Below are positions 17,807-26,700 of a stretch of 64,000 nt of DNA, one piece after another (the first letter of the stretch is position 1; the number at the start of each line of letters is the position of its first letter). Source of the DNA: Kutzneria chonburiensis (lineage in GTDB: Bacteria; Actinomycetota; Actinomycetes; Mycobacteriales; Pseudonocardiaceae); contig NZ_CP097263.1 of the NCBI RefSeq assembly GCF_028622115.1, positions 434,001 to 498,000 of the forward strand, written 5' to 3'. Made by a program: the position numbers and the translations under genes. The notes beneath the pieces were generated by a model that was given only the letters and a program-made list of their open reading frames with translations, ran no database searches and was not told the DNA's origin.

Positions 17807-18627
17807 CGGCCGACGATCAGCTCCTCCAGGCCGCTGAGCCGCTCCGCCGTCAGGTCGGGTTCGTGGTTGAGGTCGTAGGCCACGAAGTACGCCTCACGGG
17901 CTTCGCACTCCGTGCGCAGCACGTCCTTGTGCGTGGCCGTCGCCTCGGCGACCAGGTCGAGCACGTCGGCCTCGTGCCGGCCGCTGAAGCGGATCAGGAA
18001 GAACCAGTCGTCCATCGGCTCGCCGAAGCGGGCCCACTCGAAGTCCAGCAGGGCAGTAACGGTCTCACCGTTACTCAGCCAGTTGTCCCAGAAGCAGTCG
18101 GCGTGCACCGGGACGGTGGTCTTGGCCCGCTCGGGCGCGTTCCCGGCGATCGCCTTCAGGCCGTCGACCAGGTGTTGCGGCACGTCCTTGAGACGGTCGA
18201 TCTCCAGCTGGAGCGCGTCCTTGCTGGTGAAGCCGCCGTGGTCGAAGTCCGCACGCAGCGTCGGCAGGGCCTCGGCCGGCGGCGTCCAGTCATGCAGGCG
18301 TTCGAGCGTGTCGATCGCCTGCACGGCCAGGGTTCGCGCGGTCTTGGCGTCGATGTCGTCCATGCGGGGTGGTGAGCCGGGCAGGCGGGTGTAGCAGGCG
18401 TAGTTGACGCCGTCCTGTTGGCCGCTGGCCAGCAGCGGGGCCGTGATGCCGGCCGGCAGGTACGGCGTGAGCGCGATCTCCCGGCTCAGCCTGGTGTGGC
18501 GGTCGTTCAGCTTCACCACGATGTCCGTGCCCAGGTAGACCTGGTTGGACCGGCTGGCGGCCTTGGTCAGCGGGCCGGGGTCGCGGCCCAGCGCGGCGGC
18601 CGCGATGCCGCGGGGGTCGAGGTTCAT
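17779..18627 (-). CDS. Aminoglycoside phosphotransferase-fold kinase
   Basis: A 282-residue APH/choline-kinase-fold protein expected to transfer phosphate from ATP to a small molecule. Visible features are an N-lobe lysine in DIVVKLNDRHTRLSREI with the helix Glu following, the catalytic loop HADCFWDNW (Asp as base, Asn for metal) and the metal Asp in LLDFEWARFG. It overlaps the upstream PARG-like gene by 4 nt (ATGA), so the two are co-translated. The substrate is unknown; an antibiotic, a sugar or an ADP-ribose-related compound are possible. Its 3' end overlaps the convergent polyketide synthase gene by 28 nt, so this C-terminus is read on both strands. Confidence 0.87.
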   Translation of the reverse strand: MNLDPRGIAAAALGRDPGPLTKAASRSNQVYLGTDIVVKLNDRHTRLSREIALTPYLPAGITAPLLASGQQDGVNYACYTRLPGSPPRMDDIDAKTARTLAVQAIDTLERLHDWTPPAEALPTLRADFDHGGFTSKDALQLEIDRLKDVPQHLVDGLKAIAGNAPERAKTTVPVHADCFWDNWLSNGETVTALLDFEWARFGEPMDDWFFLIRFSGRHEADVLDLVAEATATHKDVLRTECEAREAYFVAYDLNHEPDLTAERLSGLEELIVGRHWWRSSKA

Positions 18628-19388
18628 CGCAGGCTTTCGGTGAAGGCGGCCAGGTTCTGCGTCCCCAGTACCGCGAAGACGACGTGCTCGAAGAACCTAT
18701 TCTCGTCGATCGCCGCCCGGAACGCCCGCGAAACGGTGATCGGGTCGTTGCCGAAAACGCCGCATCCCCAGGCGCCCAGGACAAGTCGCGTGTGGCCATG
18801 CGCCGCCGCGACCTGGAGCACGCGGGCCGCACGCCGGCGCAGGATCGCCGGGATGTGGTGGGTCCGTTCGGGTTGGTTGCGCTCGACCGCGCCTCGGTTC
18901 GGCGCCGCGGCCGTCAGAAAGCTCACCGTGTACGGCTGGTTGAGCAGGCCGCCCCGGTCGTCGCGGAACACCGGCACGTCGGGGGAGTAGATCACCCGGT
19001 CGCTGTAGGTGAGGTCCTCGTGCGCGCGGTGGTGCGCGTAGAAGTCGCCGGCCTTCAGCTGATACGGGTACAGCGCCGAGCTGCGGGCGATGCTTTCCTC
19101 CTGGGCCTGCGCCCCGTTCAGGAAGCCGCCGCCCGGATTCCGGGCCGAGGCGAAGACCAGGGCCGCCGCGTTCGGCAGCCGCCGGGCCGCCTGGAGCGTC
19201 GACTCGTTCGTCACGTCGATCACGGGCAGCGATTGCCGCTCCGGCCGGTCCAGGGGCTCATCCGGCCGGTACAGCCGGGTGCGGTCCGGCTCGACGGTGA
19301 TCTCGGCCCGGCCGGTCGCCGTCTCGTACCAGCCCCGATCACAGATCGCCACGGTCTCGGCGGCGGTCGCTCGCAGTTTCTCTCTCAT
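18624..19388 (-). CDS. Bacterial-type poly(ADP-ribose) glycohydrolase (TIGR02452 family)
   Basis: A 254-residue macrodomain-fold protein of the microbial PARG group. The PARG signature is visible as GGG at residues 86-88 and QEE at 96-98 (NPGGGFLNGAQAQEESI), with the second Glu as the catalytic residue; the macrodomain ribose loop LGAWGCGVFGND follows. The enzyme should hydrolyse ribose-ribose bonds of poly(ADP-ribose) or remove ADP-ribose tags. The family is scattered among bacteria, often near ADP-ribosylation or NAD genes. It forms an overlapping pair with the APH-fold kinase downstream. No ADP-ribosyltransferase gene was recognised nearby; a NADAR gene lies ~18 kb away at 37955. Confidence 0.88.
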   Translation of the reverse strand: MREKLRATAAETVAICDRGWYETATGRAEITVEPDRTRLYRPDEPLDRPERQSLPVIDVTNESTLQAARRLPNAAALVFASARNPGGGFLNGAQAQEESIARSSALYPYQLKAGDFYAHHRAHEDLTYSDRVIYSPDVPVFRDDRGGLLNQPYTVSFLTAAAPNRGAVERNQPERTHHIPAILRRRAARVLQVAAAHGHTRLVLGAWGCGVFGNDPITVSRAFRAAIDENRFFEHVVFAVLGTQNLAAFTESLR

Positions 19389-19442
19389 CTCCCGGCCATT
19401 GTCCGGGCCCGGCGCAACCGGTTTCCGGGCCCGGACCCGGCG

Positions 19443-20318
19443 TCAGCCGACGACCTGCCAGTGGTTGTACTTGTTGATCATCTGGTAGGTGCGGCTCGAG
19501 CAGTGGTAGGCCGCGTCACCGGAGTCGAAGCGGGTGTCCGAGTTGGCCGTGCTGGCCGCCGTCCAGGTGGTGCCCAGCCGCACCTGGATGTTGTTGGCCG
19601 AGAACGTCTTGTTGGCCATGTCCGTGCAGGCGTAGCTCTGGCCGTTGCTCTGCAGCTCCGAGTACAGCTCGTTCACGTCCCAGCCGGTGGTGCCGGCCTG
19701 GGTGCTGCCCGAGGACGTGTAGAGCTTGTCGTAGGCCTTGGTGCTGTAGTTGTAGAGGTAGGCCACCCAGGTGCTGCCCGTCGTCTTCACGATCTGCGTC
19801 GTGTACGCGCCGCCGCTGGTGTACTTGCTGACGAAGGTCGCGTTGATCGCCACCGACGCCTCGAAGTCGATGTGGTTGCACCAGTCCCACGCCTCGACCG
19901 CCTGCGTGGTGTTCGTGTACACCGTCGTCACCTCGATGCACGAGCCGCCCGCCGGGTACAGCGTCGGCGTGTAGATCGTCGTGCCGCCGTTCTTAGGCTT
20001 CAACGCAGTGGTCACGCTCTGCGCCGCCGACGCGCCCGTGTTGTTGCCCGTGTTGATGAACGCCGTGCCGGCCGACGGGTGGATCGTCGCCGGCGCCGCC
20101 ACCGCGTGGCCGCTCAGCCGCCGCCCCAGCAGGCCCTCGTGCGCCGTCAGGAACGACTCCTTCTGCTGCGCCGTCGCCTGCCGCACCGCGTCACCGCGCT
20201 GCACGCCCGCCACGTCCTGGCCCATCGGGTCGGTCGCATTCGCCGGCGCCGCCATCAGCACCACCGCCGCGCACGCCACCACCCCGGCGCCCATGCGCCG
20301 TAAAATGCTCGCTCGCAT
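19443..20318 (-). CDS. Secreted protein of unknown function
   Basis: A 291-residue protein with a clear Sec signal peptide (basic MRASILRRMG, hydrophobic core, cleavage after about ANA at residue 28). The mature part has a helical propeptide-like region to residue ~75, then a beta- and Thr/Ser/Asn-rich domain with four cysteines (in SCIEV, DWCNH, YACTD and YHCSS), which would form two disulfides. I recognise no catalytic motif. It may be an extracellular binding or structural protein. It is alone, read away from the PARG pair with a 54-bp gap, and 99 bp separate its start from the next gene; I see nothing recognisable in that space. Confidence 0.75.
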   Translation of the reverse strand: MRASILRRMGAGVVACAAVVLMAAPANATDPMGQDVAGVQRGDAVRQATAQQKESFLTAHEGLLGRRLSGHAVAAPATIHPSAGTAFINTGNNTGASAAQSVTTALKPKNGGTTIYTPTLYPAGGSCIEVTTVYTNTTQAVEAWDWCNHIDFEASVAINATFVSKYTSGGAYTTQIVKTTGSTWVAYLYNYSTKAYDKLYTSSGSTQAGTTGWDVNELYSELQSNGQSYACTDMANKTFSANNIQVRLGTTWTAASTANSDTRFDSGDAAYHCSSRTYQMINKYNHWQVVG

Positions 20319-20417
20319 TGATTTGTCCGCTCGTCGCAGGGTTACGAGTGGCCCTCGACGCTACCGACGCCGCCGCGCCCGCGAACCGTCCGGAAGTCCT
20401 GTCCGCCGGCCAGGAAA

Positions 20418-21311
20418 TCAACAGTGAACGGGTCGTCCGGGCTCGTCCAGCCACAGCGTCCACCCGTTCCCGCCGACCGTCAGCCCGAACCGTTCCCATC
20501 CCGGATCGCCGTGGTCCCGCCACCACTCGTAGGCCCGCTCGACTGCCGCCCACAGCGGGGTCGGTCCGCCTTCTCGTACGACGCCTTCGCTTACGTGGCA
20601 CCAAGAGCCGTCCGGCGACCGCAGCATCGACGCTGTCGGCTGCCGGGTGGCCGGATCCAGTGTGTAGCCGTAGCGCAGACCGGTCGGGAGTGCTCGGGCC
20701 GCCAGGAACCACACCTCCCGGTGGTCGTCCCATGGCCGCGCCGGCGCCGTCGTCCTCCGGTGGCCGTGTCCCTCCGCCTTCGGCGCCTCGGCCAGATCGA
20801 CGTCGCCGTCGTGCCGCATCGCCATGAACGCTGCCCACCGCTTCGTGAAGCGCCCCTCGAGACAGTCTTCGTGCTTGGTCAGCAGCACCAGATTGCCCGC
20901 GCCGGTGTTGACCTTGACGTCCACCAGCACCTTGCCGCCGTCAGTCACCTGGCCGAGCCAGGCCGTCGGCACGTTCGGCACCGCGCAGGTGGCGATGATT
21001 CGGTCGTACGGGCCGTGCTCCGGCCAGCCGCCGACGCCGTCCACCTCCGCCAGCCTCGGCCGCCGCCCGATCTCCGCCAGCCGCTTGCGGGCCATCCGCA
21101 CCAGCTCAGGAGCCACGTCCACCGAGTACACGTTCTCGTCCCCGAGCCGATGGGCCAGCAGCGCCGCGTTGTATCCCGTCCCCGTGCCGATCTCCAGCAC
21201 CCTCGGCGTCTCCGCCACCGCCGCCGCCCACGCCGGATCCGCCAGGTCACCGCTGTCCCGCAACCGCTCCGCCAGCGCCGCCGCGCTCACCGCCCAGCCC
21301 TCGCCCGTCAC
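20418..21311 (-). CDS. PIMT-like methyltransferase with internal deletion and C-terminal extension
   Basis: A 297-residue relative of protein-L-isoaspartate O-methyltransferase. The SAM motif VLEIGTGTGYNAALLAHRLG follows almost directly after AWAAAVAETPR, whereas intact relatives have ~65-75 residues between these points, carrying the substrate-binding HRFVP and SQP-type segments. That part is missing in frame, so isoaspartyl substrate recognition is probably lost or altered. The C-terminal ~110 residues (Trp-rich, WERFGLTVGGNGWTLWLD) match the extension of PIMT-like enzymes of RiPP clusters, but no ATP-grasp or lanthipeptide synthetase is nearby. The GTG start at 21311 overlaps the stop of an open frame whose last residues read GAPLTAQLADLLTGVPA, perhaps the end of a lost upstream gene. 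Confidence 0.75.
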   Translation of the reverse strand: MTGEGWAVSAAALAERLRDSGDLADPAWAAAVAETPRVLEIGTGTGYNAALLAHRLGDENVYSVDVAPELVRMARKRLAEIGRRPRLAEVDGVGGWPEHGPYDRIIATCAVPNVPTAWLGQVTDGGKVLVDVKVNTGAGNLVLLTKHEDCLEGRFTKRWAAFMAMRHDGDVDLAEAPKAEGHGHRRTTAPARPWDDHREVWFLAARALPTGLRYGYTLDPATRQPTASMLRSPDGSWCHVSEGVVREGGPTPLWAAVERAYEWWRDHGDPGWERFGLTVGGNGWTLWLDEPGRPVHC

Positions 21312-21514
21312 GCGGGCACCCCCGTCAGCAGGTCGGCGAGCTGGGCCGTCAACGGTGCACCGGTGGCGTTCTCCACGAACCCATACTGGCCGGAAGTACG
21401 AGGAGTAACCCGATTGAGGGGTACAAGCTGTCGCGGCCTGCCGGAGTGAATTCCCGGGCCCACCGGGAACGTGCTCCCTGGCGGTCGGGACGAGCCCGGT
21501 CGAATACTCGGGCA

Positions 21515-21955
21515 ATGGTCACATTCACGGGAAAGGCGCTGCTCACGGTCGGTGTGGCGGCGGTGCTGGGGTTGGGGCTGGCGGCCCCGGCGCAGGCGGC
21601 GAACGGGCTGATCTACAACAACGGCACGGGGCAGTGCATGGCGGTGGATCCGAACCGGATCTACGTGGGAGCGCCGGTGGTGCAGGCGAGCTGCAACGCC
21701 TACGAGGCGCACTGGAACTGGGGGCCGCTGGGCCTGTTGAGCAACCAGCGGGCGGGGTTGTGCCTTGAGGTCCCGAACGGCGGCGGCTACGCGTATCTGA
21801 ACAACTGCGGCGGCCCGTACCAGCAGATGGACCTGACGCCGTCGACCGGCCTGATCGGGGTGCACAACGACAACCGCCGGATGCTGGGCATCGACGGGAC
21901 GGGGCGGGTGCTGTCGTCCCTTTACGGCGCGTCGAACCAGTACTGGTCCTGGTGA
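21515..21955 (+). CDS. Secreted ricin-type beta-trefoil (lectin-like) protein
   Basis: A 146-residue secreted protein. The signal peptide runs to about residue 28 (hydrophobic core, AAPAQA cleavage). The mature part is one beta-trefoil domain with CMAVDPN, CLEVPNG and a final NQYWSW, the repeated strand pattern of RICIN domains, and four cysteines that could form two disulfides. No catalytic domain is attached, so it may bind polysaccharide or act as a small lectin. The ATG at 21515 gives the ideal signal-peptide length; the longer frame upstream has no such feature. An inverted repeat follows at 21965-21981 and belongs more likely to the next promoter. Confidence 0.8.
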   Translation: MVTFTGKALLTVGVAAVLGLGLAAPAQAANGLIYNNGTGQCMAVDPNRIYVGAPVVQASCNAYEAHWNWGPLGLLSNQRAGLCLEVPNGGGYAYLNNCGGPYQQMDLTPSTGLIGVHNDNRRMLGIDGTGRVLSSLYGASNQYWSW

Positions 21956-21964
21956 GCTAAAACC

Positions 21965-21981
21965 CTGACTCTTCGAGTCAG
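21965..21981. promoter_or_regulatory. Inverted repeat, candidate operator of the TIGR01777 gene
   Basis: CTGACTC-TTC-GAGTCAG is a perfect 7-bp inverted repeat. A TAGTCT -10-like box lies at 21990-21995, six nt before the GTG at 22002, so the repeat covers the expected -35 region. This arrangement suggests a repressor site of the MarR/HxlR or TetR kind. There is no uridine run, which argues against an intrinsic terminator for the lectin gene. Confidence 0.5.
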
Positions 21982-22001
21982 AACTAGAGTAGTCTGGGTT
22001 C

Positions 22002-22922
22002 GTGAAGATCGTGCTGCCGGGCGGGACGGGACATATCGGCGAGCTGCTGGCCGGGGCGTTGCGGGACGAGGGCCACGAGGTGGTGGTGCTGAGCCGAGGC
22101 CCGGGCCACGTGTGGTGGGACGGGCGCACCCAGGGCGCATGGACCAGGGAGATCGACGGCGCGGATGCCGTGGTCAACCTGGCCGGACGCAGCGTGAACT
22201 GCCGTTACACCCCGGCCAACCTCCGGGAGATGATGGCCTCCCGGGTCGACTCGACGCGGGCGGTGGGGGAGGCGATCGCCAACGCGAGCCGGCCGCCGGC
22301 CGTGTGGCTCCAGATGAGCACGGCGACGATCTACGCCCACACCTTCGGCCCGCCGAACGACGATGTCACGGGGGTGATCGGCGGCAGTGAGCCGGACGCG
22401 CCGGGCTACTGGGAGTACAGCGTCCGCATCGCCAAGGCGTGGGAGGAAGAGCAGCGCAAGGCGGTCACGCCGACCACCCGCAAGGTGGCGCTGCGGACGG
22501 CGATCGTGATGTCGCCGGGCCGCGGCGGAGCCTTCGACATGCTGCGCCGCATGGCCCGGCTCGGCCTGGGCGGACCGATCGCCGGCGGCCGGCAGTTCGT
22601 GTCCTGGATCCACGAGCAGGACTTCGTCCGGGCCATCGATTTCCTGCTGGCCGGCGACATCGACGGCCCGGTGAACATCGCGGCCCCGAACCCGTTGCCG
22701 CAGCGGGACTTCAACCGCATCCTGCGCACGGCCAACGGCCGCCTGATCGGCCTGCCGGCGACGAAGTGGATGGCCGAGATCGGGGCCTTCGCGCTGCGTT
22801 CGGACACGGAGCTGCTGCTCAAGAGCCGCCACGTCGTCCCGGCGCGGTTACGGCAGGCCGGCTTCGAGTTCGAGTTCCCGACCTGGTCGGAAGCGGCCTA
22901 CGACCTGACGGCCCGAACCTAG
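22002..22922 (+). CDS. TIGR01777-family NAD(P)-binding epimerase-like protein
   Basis: A 306-residue extended short-chain dehydrogenase fold protein. The N-terminus carries the dinucleotide motif GGTGHIGELLAGAL, and the C-terminal third corresponds to the DUF1731 helix-rich end (LPATKWMAEIGAFALRSDTELLLKS in part). The substrate of this widespread family (E. coli YfcH relatives) is unknown. The usual catalytic Tyr-x-x-x-Lys is visible in outline as YSVRIAKAWE. The GTG start is six nt after a TAGTCT -10-like box, so the mRNA may be leaderless. Its TAG stop shares CTAG with the convergent pyruvyltransferase-like gene. Confidence 0.85.
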   Translation: MKIVLPGGTGHIGELLAGALRDEGHEVVVLSRGPGHVWWDGRTQGAWTREIDGADAVVNLAGRSVNCRYTPANLREMMASRVDSTRAVGEAIANASRPPAVWLQMSTATIYAHTFGPPNDDVTGVIGGSEPDAPGYWEYSVRIAKAWEEEQRKAVTPTTRKVALRTAIVMSPGRGGAFDMLRRMARLGLGGPIAGGRQFVSWIHEQDFVRAIDFLLAGDIDGPVNIAAPNPLPQRDFNRILRTANGRLIGLPATKWMAEIGAFALRSDTELLLKSRHVVPARLRQAGFEFEFPTWSEAAYDLTART

Positions 22923-23689
22923 AGCAGCTCCAGCGCCAGCTCACGCGCCGAGTCGACGTCCCCGGCCACCCGGACGAGGGAACTCTCGGTCACCCCGCCG
23001 GCCGGATCACCGACGACGACGTGCGGGATGCCGGCCAGCAAGGCCAGGAGATGCCCGTGCAGGTCGTCGGTCACGAGCACCCGCCCGCCGCCCAGCACGG
23101 TCAGCGCGTACTGCACGTGGGCCTTGGACAGCGGCACGAAGGTGGCGGACAGCGCCCGCCAGGTGCGACGGGCGAACTCGGGGTCGCGGAACGCTCGTGA
23201 GCGCAGCTCGGCGTTGGCCCGCGCGGTCACGCGCTGACGCGGCGTGTAGGCCGGTTCCGGCGACTCCCAGGACACGACCCGGCTGCTCACGCCCTCGGGC
23301 GGCGCGCCGTCGGCGCAGTGCCACAGCACGTCGACCTCGACGCTGCCCAGCCGCGGTAACGCCCCCAGGGCCAGCGCCAGCGGCGGCGCCTTCAGGTCGG
23401 CGAGGGACACAACCGGCAGGTCAGACCCCACGGAGACACCGCCGGCCAGCAGCAGCGGCCCGTCAACGGCCTCCGGGCACAGCGTCTCCGACAGGCACTG
23501 GTACGCCACCCGCACGCCCAGCCGCCGCAGCGCGATCCGGGTGCCCAGCCACGCGGCGGGCTCACCGGGGGAGTCGGGGTCGGGAAAGTGCACCAGGGAG
23601 ACCCGGCGGGCCTCGCCGAGCACGGCGCGCAGGCCGTCGTCGACAGCCGTGTTCAGCGACCGGAGCAGCGTGCAGTCGGGATGCGGCAC
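22919..23689 (-). CDS. Polysaccharide pyruvyl transferase-like protein
   Basis: A 256-residue protein related to the WcaK/EpsO pyruvyl transferase superfamily. It has an N-terminal segment with a conserved LHF-type region (VSLVHFPDPDSPGEPAAWLG), a central GGVSVGSDLP and the C-terminal signature VLVTDDLHGHLLALLAGIPHV that recalls the S/T-D-R-x-H-G family motif, here with Leu in place of Arg. It is shorter than typical members (~300-400) and the N-terminal domain looks reduced, so enzyme activity is uncertain. It reads from a GTG start and is divergent from hrpA, with the promoter region at 23690-23798 shared. Cell-surface glycan modification is the family role. Confidence 0.65.
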   Translation of the reverse strand: MPHPDCTLLRSLNTAVDDGLRAVLGEARRVSLVHFPDPDSPGEPAAWLGTRIALRRLGVRVAYQCLSETLCPEAVDGPLLLAGGVSVGSDLPVVSLADLKAPPLALALGALPRLGSVEVDVLWHCADGAPPEGVSSRVVSWESPEPAYTPRQRVTARANAELRSRAFRDPEFARRTWRALSATFVPLSKAHVQYALTVLGGGRVLVTDDLHGHLLALLAGIPHVVVGDPAGGVTESSLVRVAGDVDSARELALELL

Positions 23690-23798
23690 CAGCAGATCAT
23701 GGCAGGCTCGGCTGTCACCTAGACTGGGAGGGGAGAGAAAACCACGCGCGTGTCCGAACCGCGGGTGGCTACGCTGATCGAATCAACTTGCGAATCAA

Positions 23799-26700
23799 AT
23801 GGGATCGCCACCGGTGACTGCTGCCCACATCGAACTGCCCCAGCTGATGCTGCGCGACGAGCATCGGCTGCGTCGGCGTATCGACGGCACGCGCAAGATC
23901 CGTGACGAGGCGAAACGCCGCGCCGCGCTGGCTCAGATCGACGACGAGGTGCTGGCCGCGCAGGCCAAGCTGGCCGCCCGGGTCGCCGCGGTGCCGCGGA
24001 TCGATTACCCGGCAGAGCTGCCGGTCAGCCAGCGCCGCCAGGACATCCTGGACGTGATCCGGGACAACCAGGTGGTCATCGTGGCCGGCGAGACCGGCTC
24101 GGGCAAGACCACCCAGCTGCCCAAGATCTGCCTCGAGCTGGGCCGGGGCCTGCGCGGCGTGATCGGCCACACCCAGCCGCGCCGGATCGCCGCCCGCACG
24201 GTGGCCGAGCGGGTGGCCGAGGAGCTGCGCACCGAGTTGGGCAAGGTGGTCGGCTACAAGGTCCGCTTCACCGACCAGGTCGGCGACGACACGCTGGTCA
24301 AGCTGATGACCGACGGCATCCTGCTGGCCGAGATCCAGAACGACCGGCTGCTGTCCCGCTACGACACGCTGATCATCGACGAGGCCCACGAGCGCAGCCT
24401 CAACATCGACTTCATCCTGGGCTACCTCAGGCAGCTGCTGCCGCGCCGCCCCGACCTGAAGGTGATCATCACGTCGGCGACGATCGACCCGGAGCGGTTC
24501 TCCCGGCACTTCGGCGACGCCCCGATCGTCGAGGTCTCCGGCCGCACCTACCCGGTGGAGACCCGGTACCGGCCGGTGATCGACCCGGAGGATCCGGACG
24601 CCGACCCGGACCGTGACCAGGTGCAGGCCATTCTCGACGCGGTGGACGAGCTCCAGGCCGAGGGCCCCGGCGACATCCTGGTGTTCCTGTCCGGCGAGAG
24701 GGAGATCCGCGACACCGCCGACGCACTGTCCAAACAGGACCTGCGCAACACCGAGATCCTGCCGCTGTACGCGCGACTATCCGTGGGCGAGCAGCATCGG
24801 GTGTTCCAACGCCATACCGGCCGCCGGGTCGTGCTGGCCACCAACGTGGCCGAGACCTCGCTCACGGTCCCCGGCATCAAGTACGTGATCGACCCGGGCA
24901 ACGCCCGCATCTCCCGCTACAGCCACCGGCTCAAGGTGCAGCGGCTGCCCATCGAACCCATCTCGCAGGCGTCGGCCAACCAGCGCAAAGGCCGCTGCGG
25001 CCGAGTGTCCGAGGGCATCTGCATCCGGCTGTACTCCGAGGAGGACTTCGAGTCCCGCCCCGAGTTCACCGACGCCGAGATCCTGCGCACCAACCTCGCC
25101 TCCGTGATCCTCCAGATGATCGCCGCCGGCCTCGGCGACATTGCCGCCTTCCCGTTCATCGACCCGCCGGACCGCCGCAACATCAACGACGGCATCGGCC
25201 TGCTCCAGGAACTGGGCGCGCTGGACAAGGACAAGCTGACGCCGATCGGCCGCCGGCTGTCCCAGCTGCCCGTCGACCCCCGGCTGGCCCGCATGGTCGT
25301 GGCCGCCGAGGAGAACGGCTGCGTGCGCGAGGTCATGGTGATCGCCGCCGCACTGTCCATTCAGGACCCCCGCGAGCGGCCGACCGAGCAGCAGGAGCAG
25401 GCCCAGCAGCAGCACGCCCGGTTCCGGGACAACGACAGCGACTTCATCAGCTTCCTCAACCTGTGGAACTACCTGCGGGAGCAGCAGAAGGAGCTGTCCT
25501 CCAACCAGTTCCGCAAGATGTGCCGGGCCGAGTTCCTGAACTACCTGCGGGTCCGCGAGTGGCAGGACATCTACGCCCAGCTGCGCCAGGTGGTCAAGGG
25601 TCAGGGCGTGTCGGTCAACGGCGGCGACATCGACACCAAGGGCATCCACCTGTCCCTGCTGGCCGGGCTGCTCTCGCACCTGGGCATGAAGGACGTCGTC
25701 ACGAAGGGCGTGCCGCGCAAGGGACCCACCGAGTATCTCGGGGCCCGTGGGGCCAAGTTCGCGATCTTCCCGGGCTCGGCCCTGTCCCGCCAGCAGCCGC
25801 AGTGGGTGATGGCCGCCGAACTCGTCGAGACGTCCCGGCTGTGGGCCAGGACCGTGGCCAAGATCGAACCGGAGTGGGCCGAGAAACTCGGCGCGCACCT
25901 GGTCAAGCGCAACTACAGCGAGCCGCACTGGGAAGCCAAGCAGGGCGCGGTGATCGCCGTCGAGAAGGTCACCCTGTACGGCCTGCCGATCGTGGCCGCA
26001 CGCCGGATCAACTACGGCCGTATCGACCCCGAGGTGAGCCGCGAGCTGTTCATCCGGCACGCGCTGGTGGACGGCGAGTGGCGCACCAGCCACCAGTTCT
26101 TCCACCACAACCGCAAGCTGCTCGACGACGTCGAGCAGCTGGAGGACCGGGTCCGCCGCCGGGACATCAAGGTCGACGACGAGACCCTGTTCGACTTCTA
26201 CGACAAGCGGGTCGGCGCCGAGGTGGTGTCGGTGCGGCACTTCGACACGTGGTGGAAGAAAACCCGGCGCGAGCAGCCCGACCTGCTCACCTTCGATCCG
26301 GACATGCTGATCAACGACAGCGCCGACGGCGTCACGCCGGCCGACTACCCGGACCACTGGACGCAGGGTGGCGTGGAGCTGCCGCTGACGTACCGGTTCG
26401 AGCCCGGCCGTCGCGACGACGGCGTCACGGTCCGAGTGCCGCTGCCGGTGCTCGGCCAGGTCGACGGCGACGGCCTGGCCTGGCAGATCCCCGGCCTGCG
26501 GCTGGAGCTGGTGACGGCGCTGATCAAGTCGCTGCCCAAGCAGATCCGCCGCAACTTCGTGCCCGCACCGACCTTCGCCAAGGCCGTGGTCGACCGGCTC
26601 GGCCCGAACGACCAGCACGTGCTGGAGTCCGTCGAACGCGAGCTGCGCACGCTGTCCGGCGTGACCATCCCGCGCGAGGCGTGGCAGCTGGACCAGGTGC

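Noticed and set aside
21308-21376. A separate short gene on the minus strand ending GAPLTAQLADLLTGVPA just before the PIMT-like start.
   Set aside because: Only about 22 residues follow any start codon, so it may be a remnant but cannot be supported as a gene.
20418-21515. A RiPP cluster around the PIMT-like gene.
   Set aside because: No ATP-grasp, lanthipeptide synthetase or recognisable precursor peptide is adjacent; only the methyltransferase extension recalls such systems.
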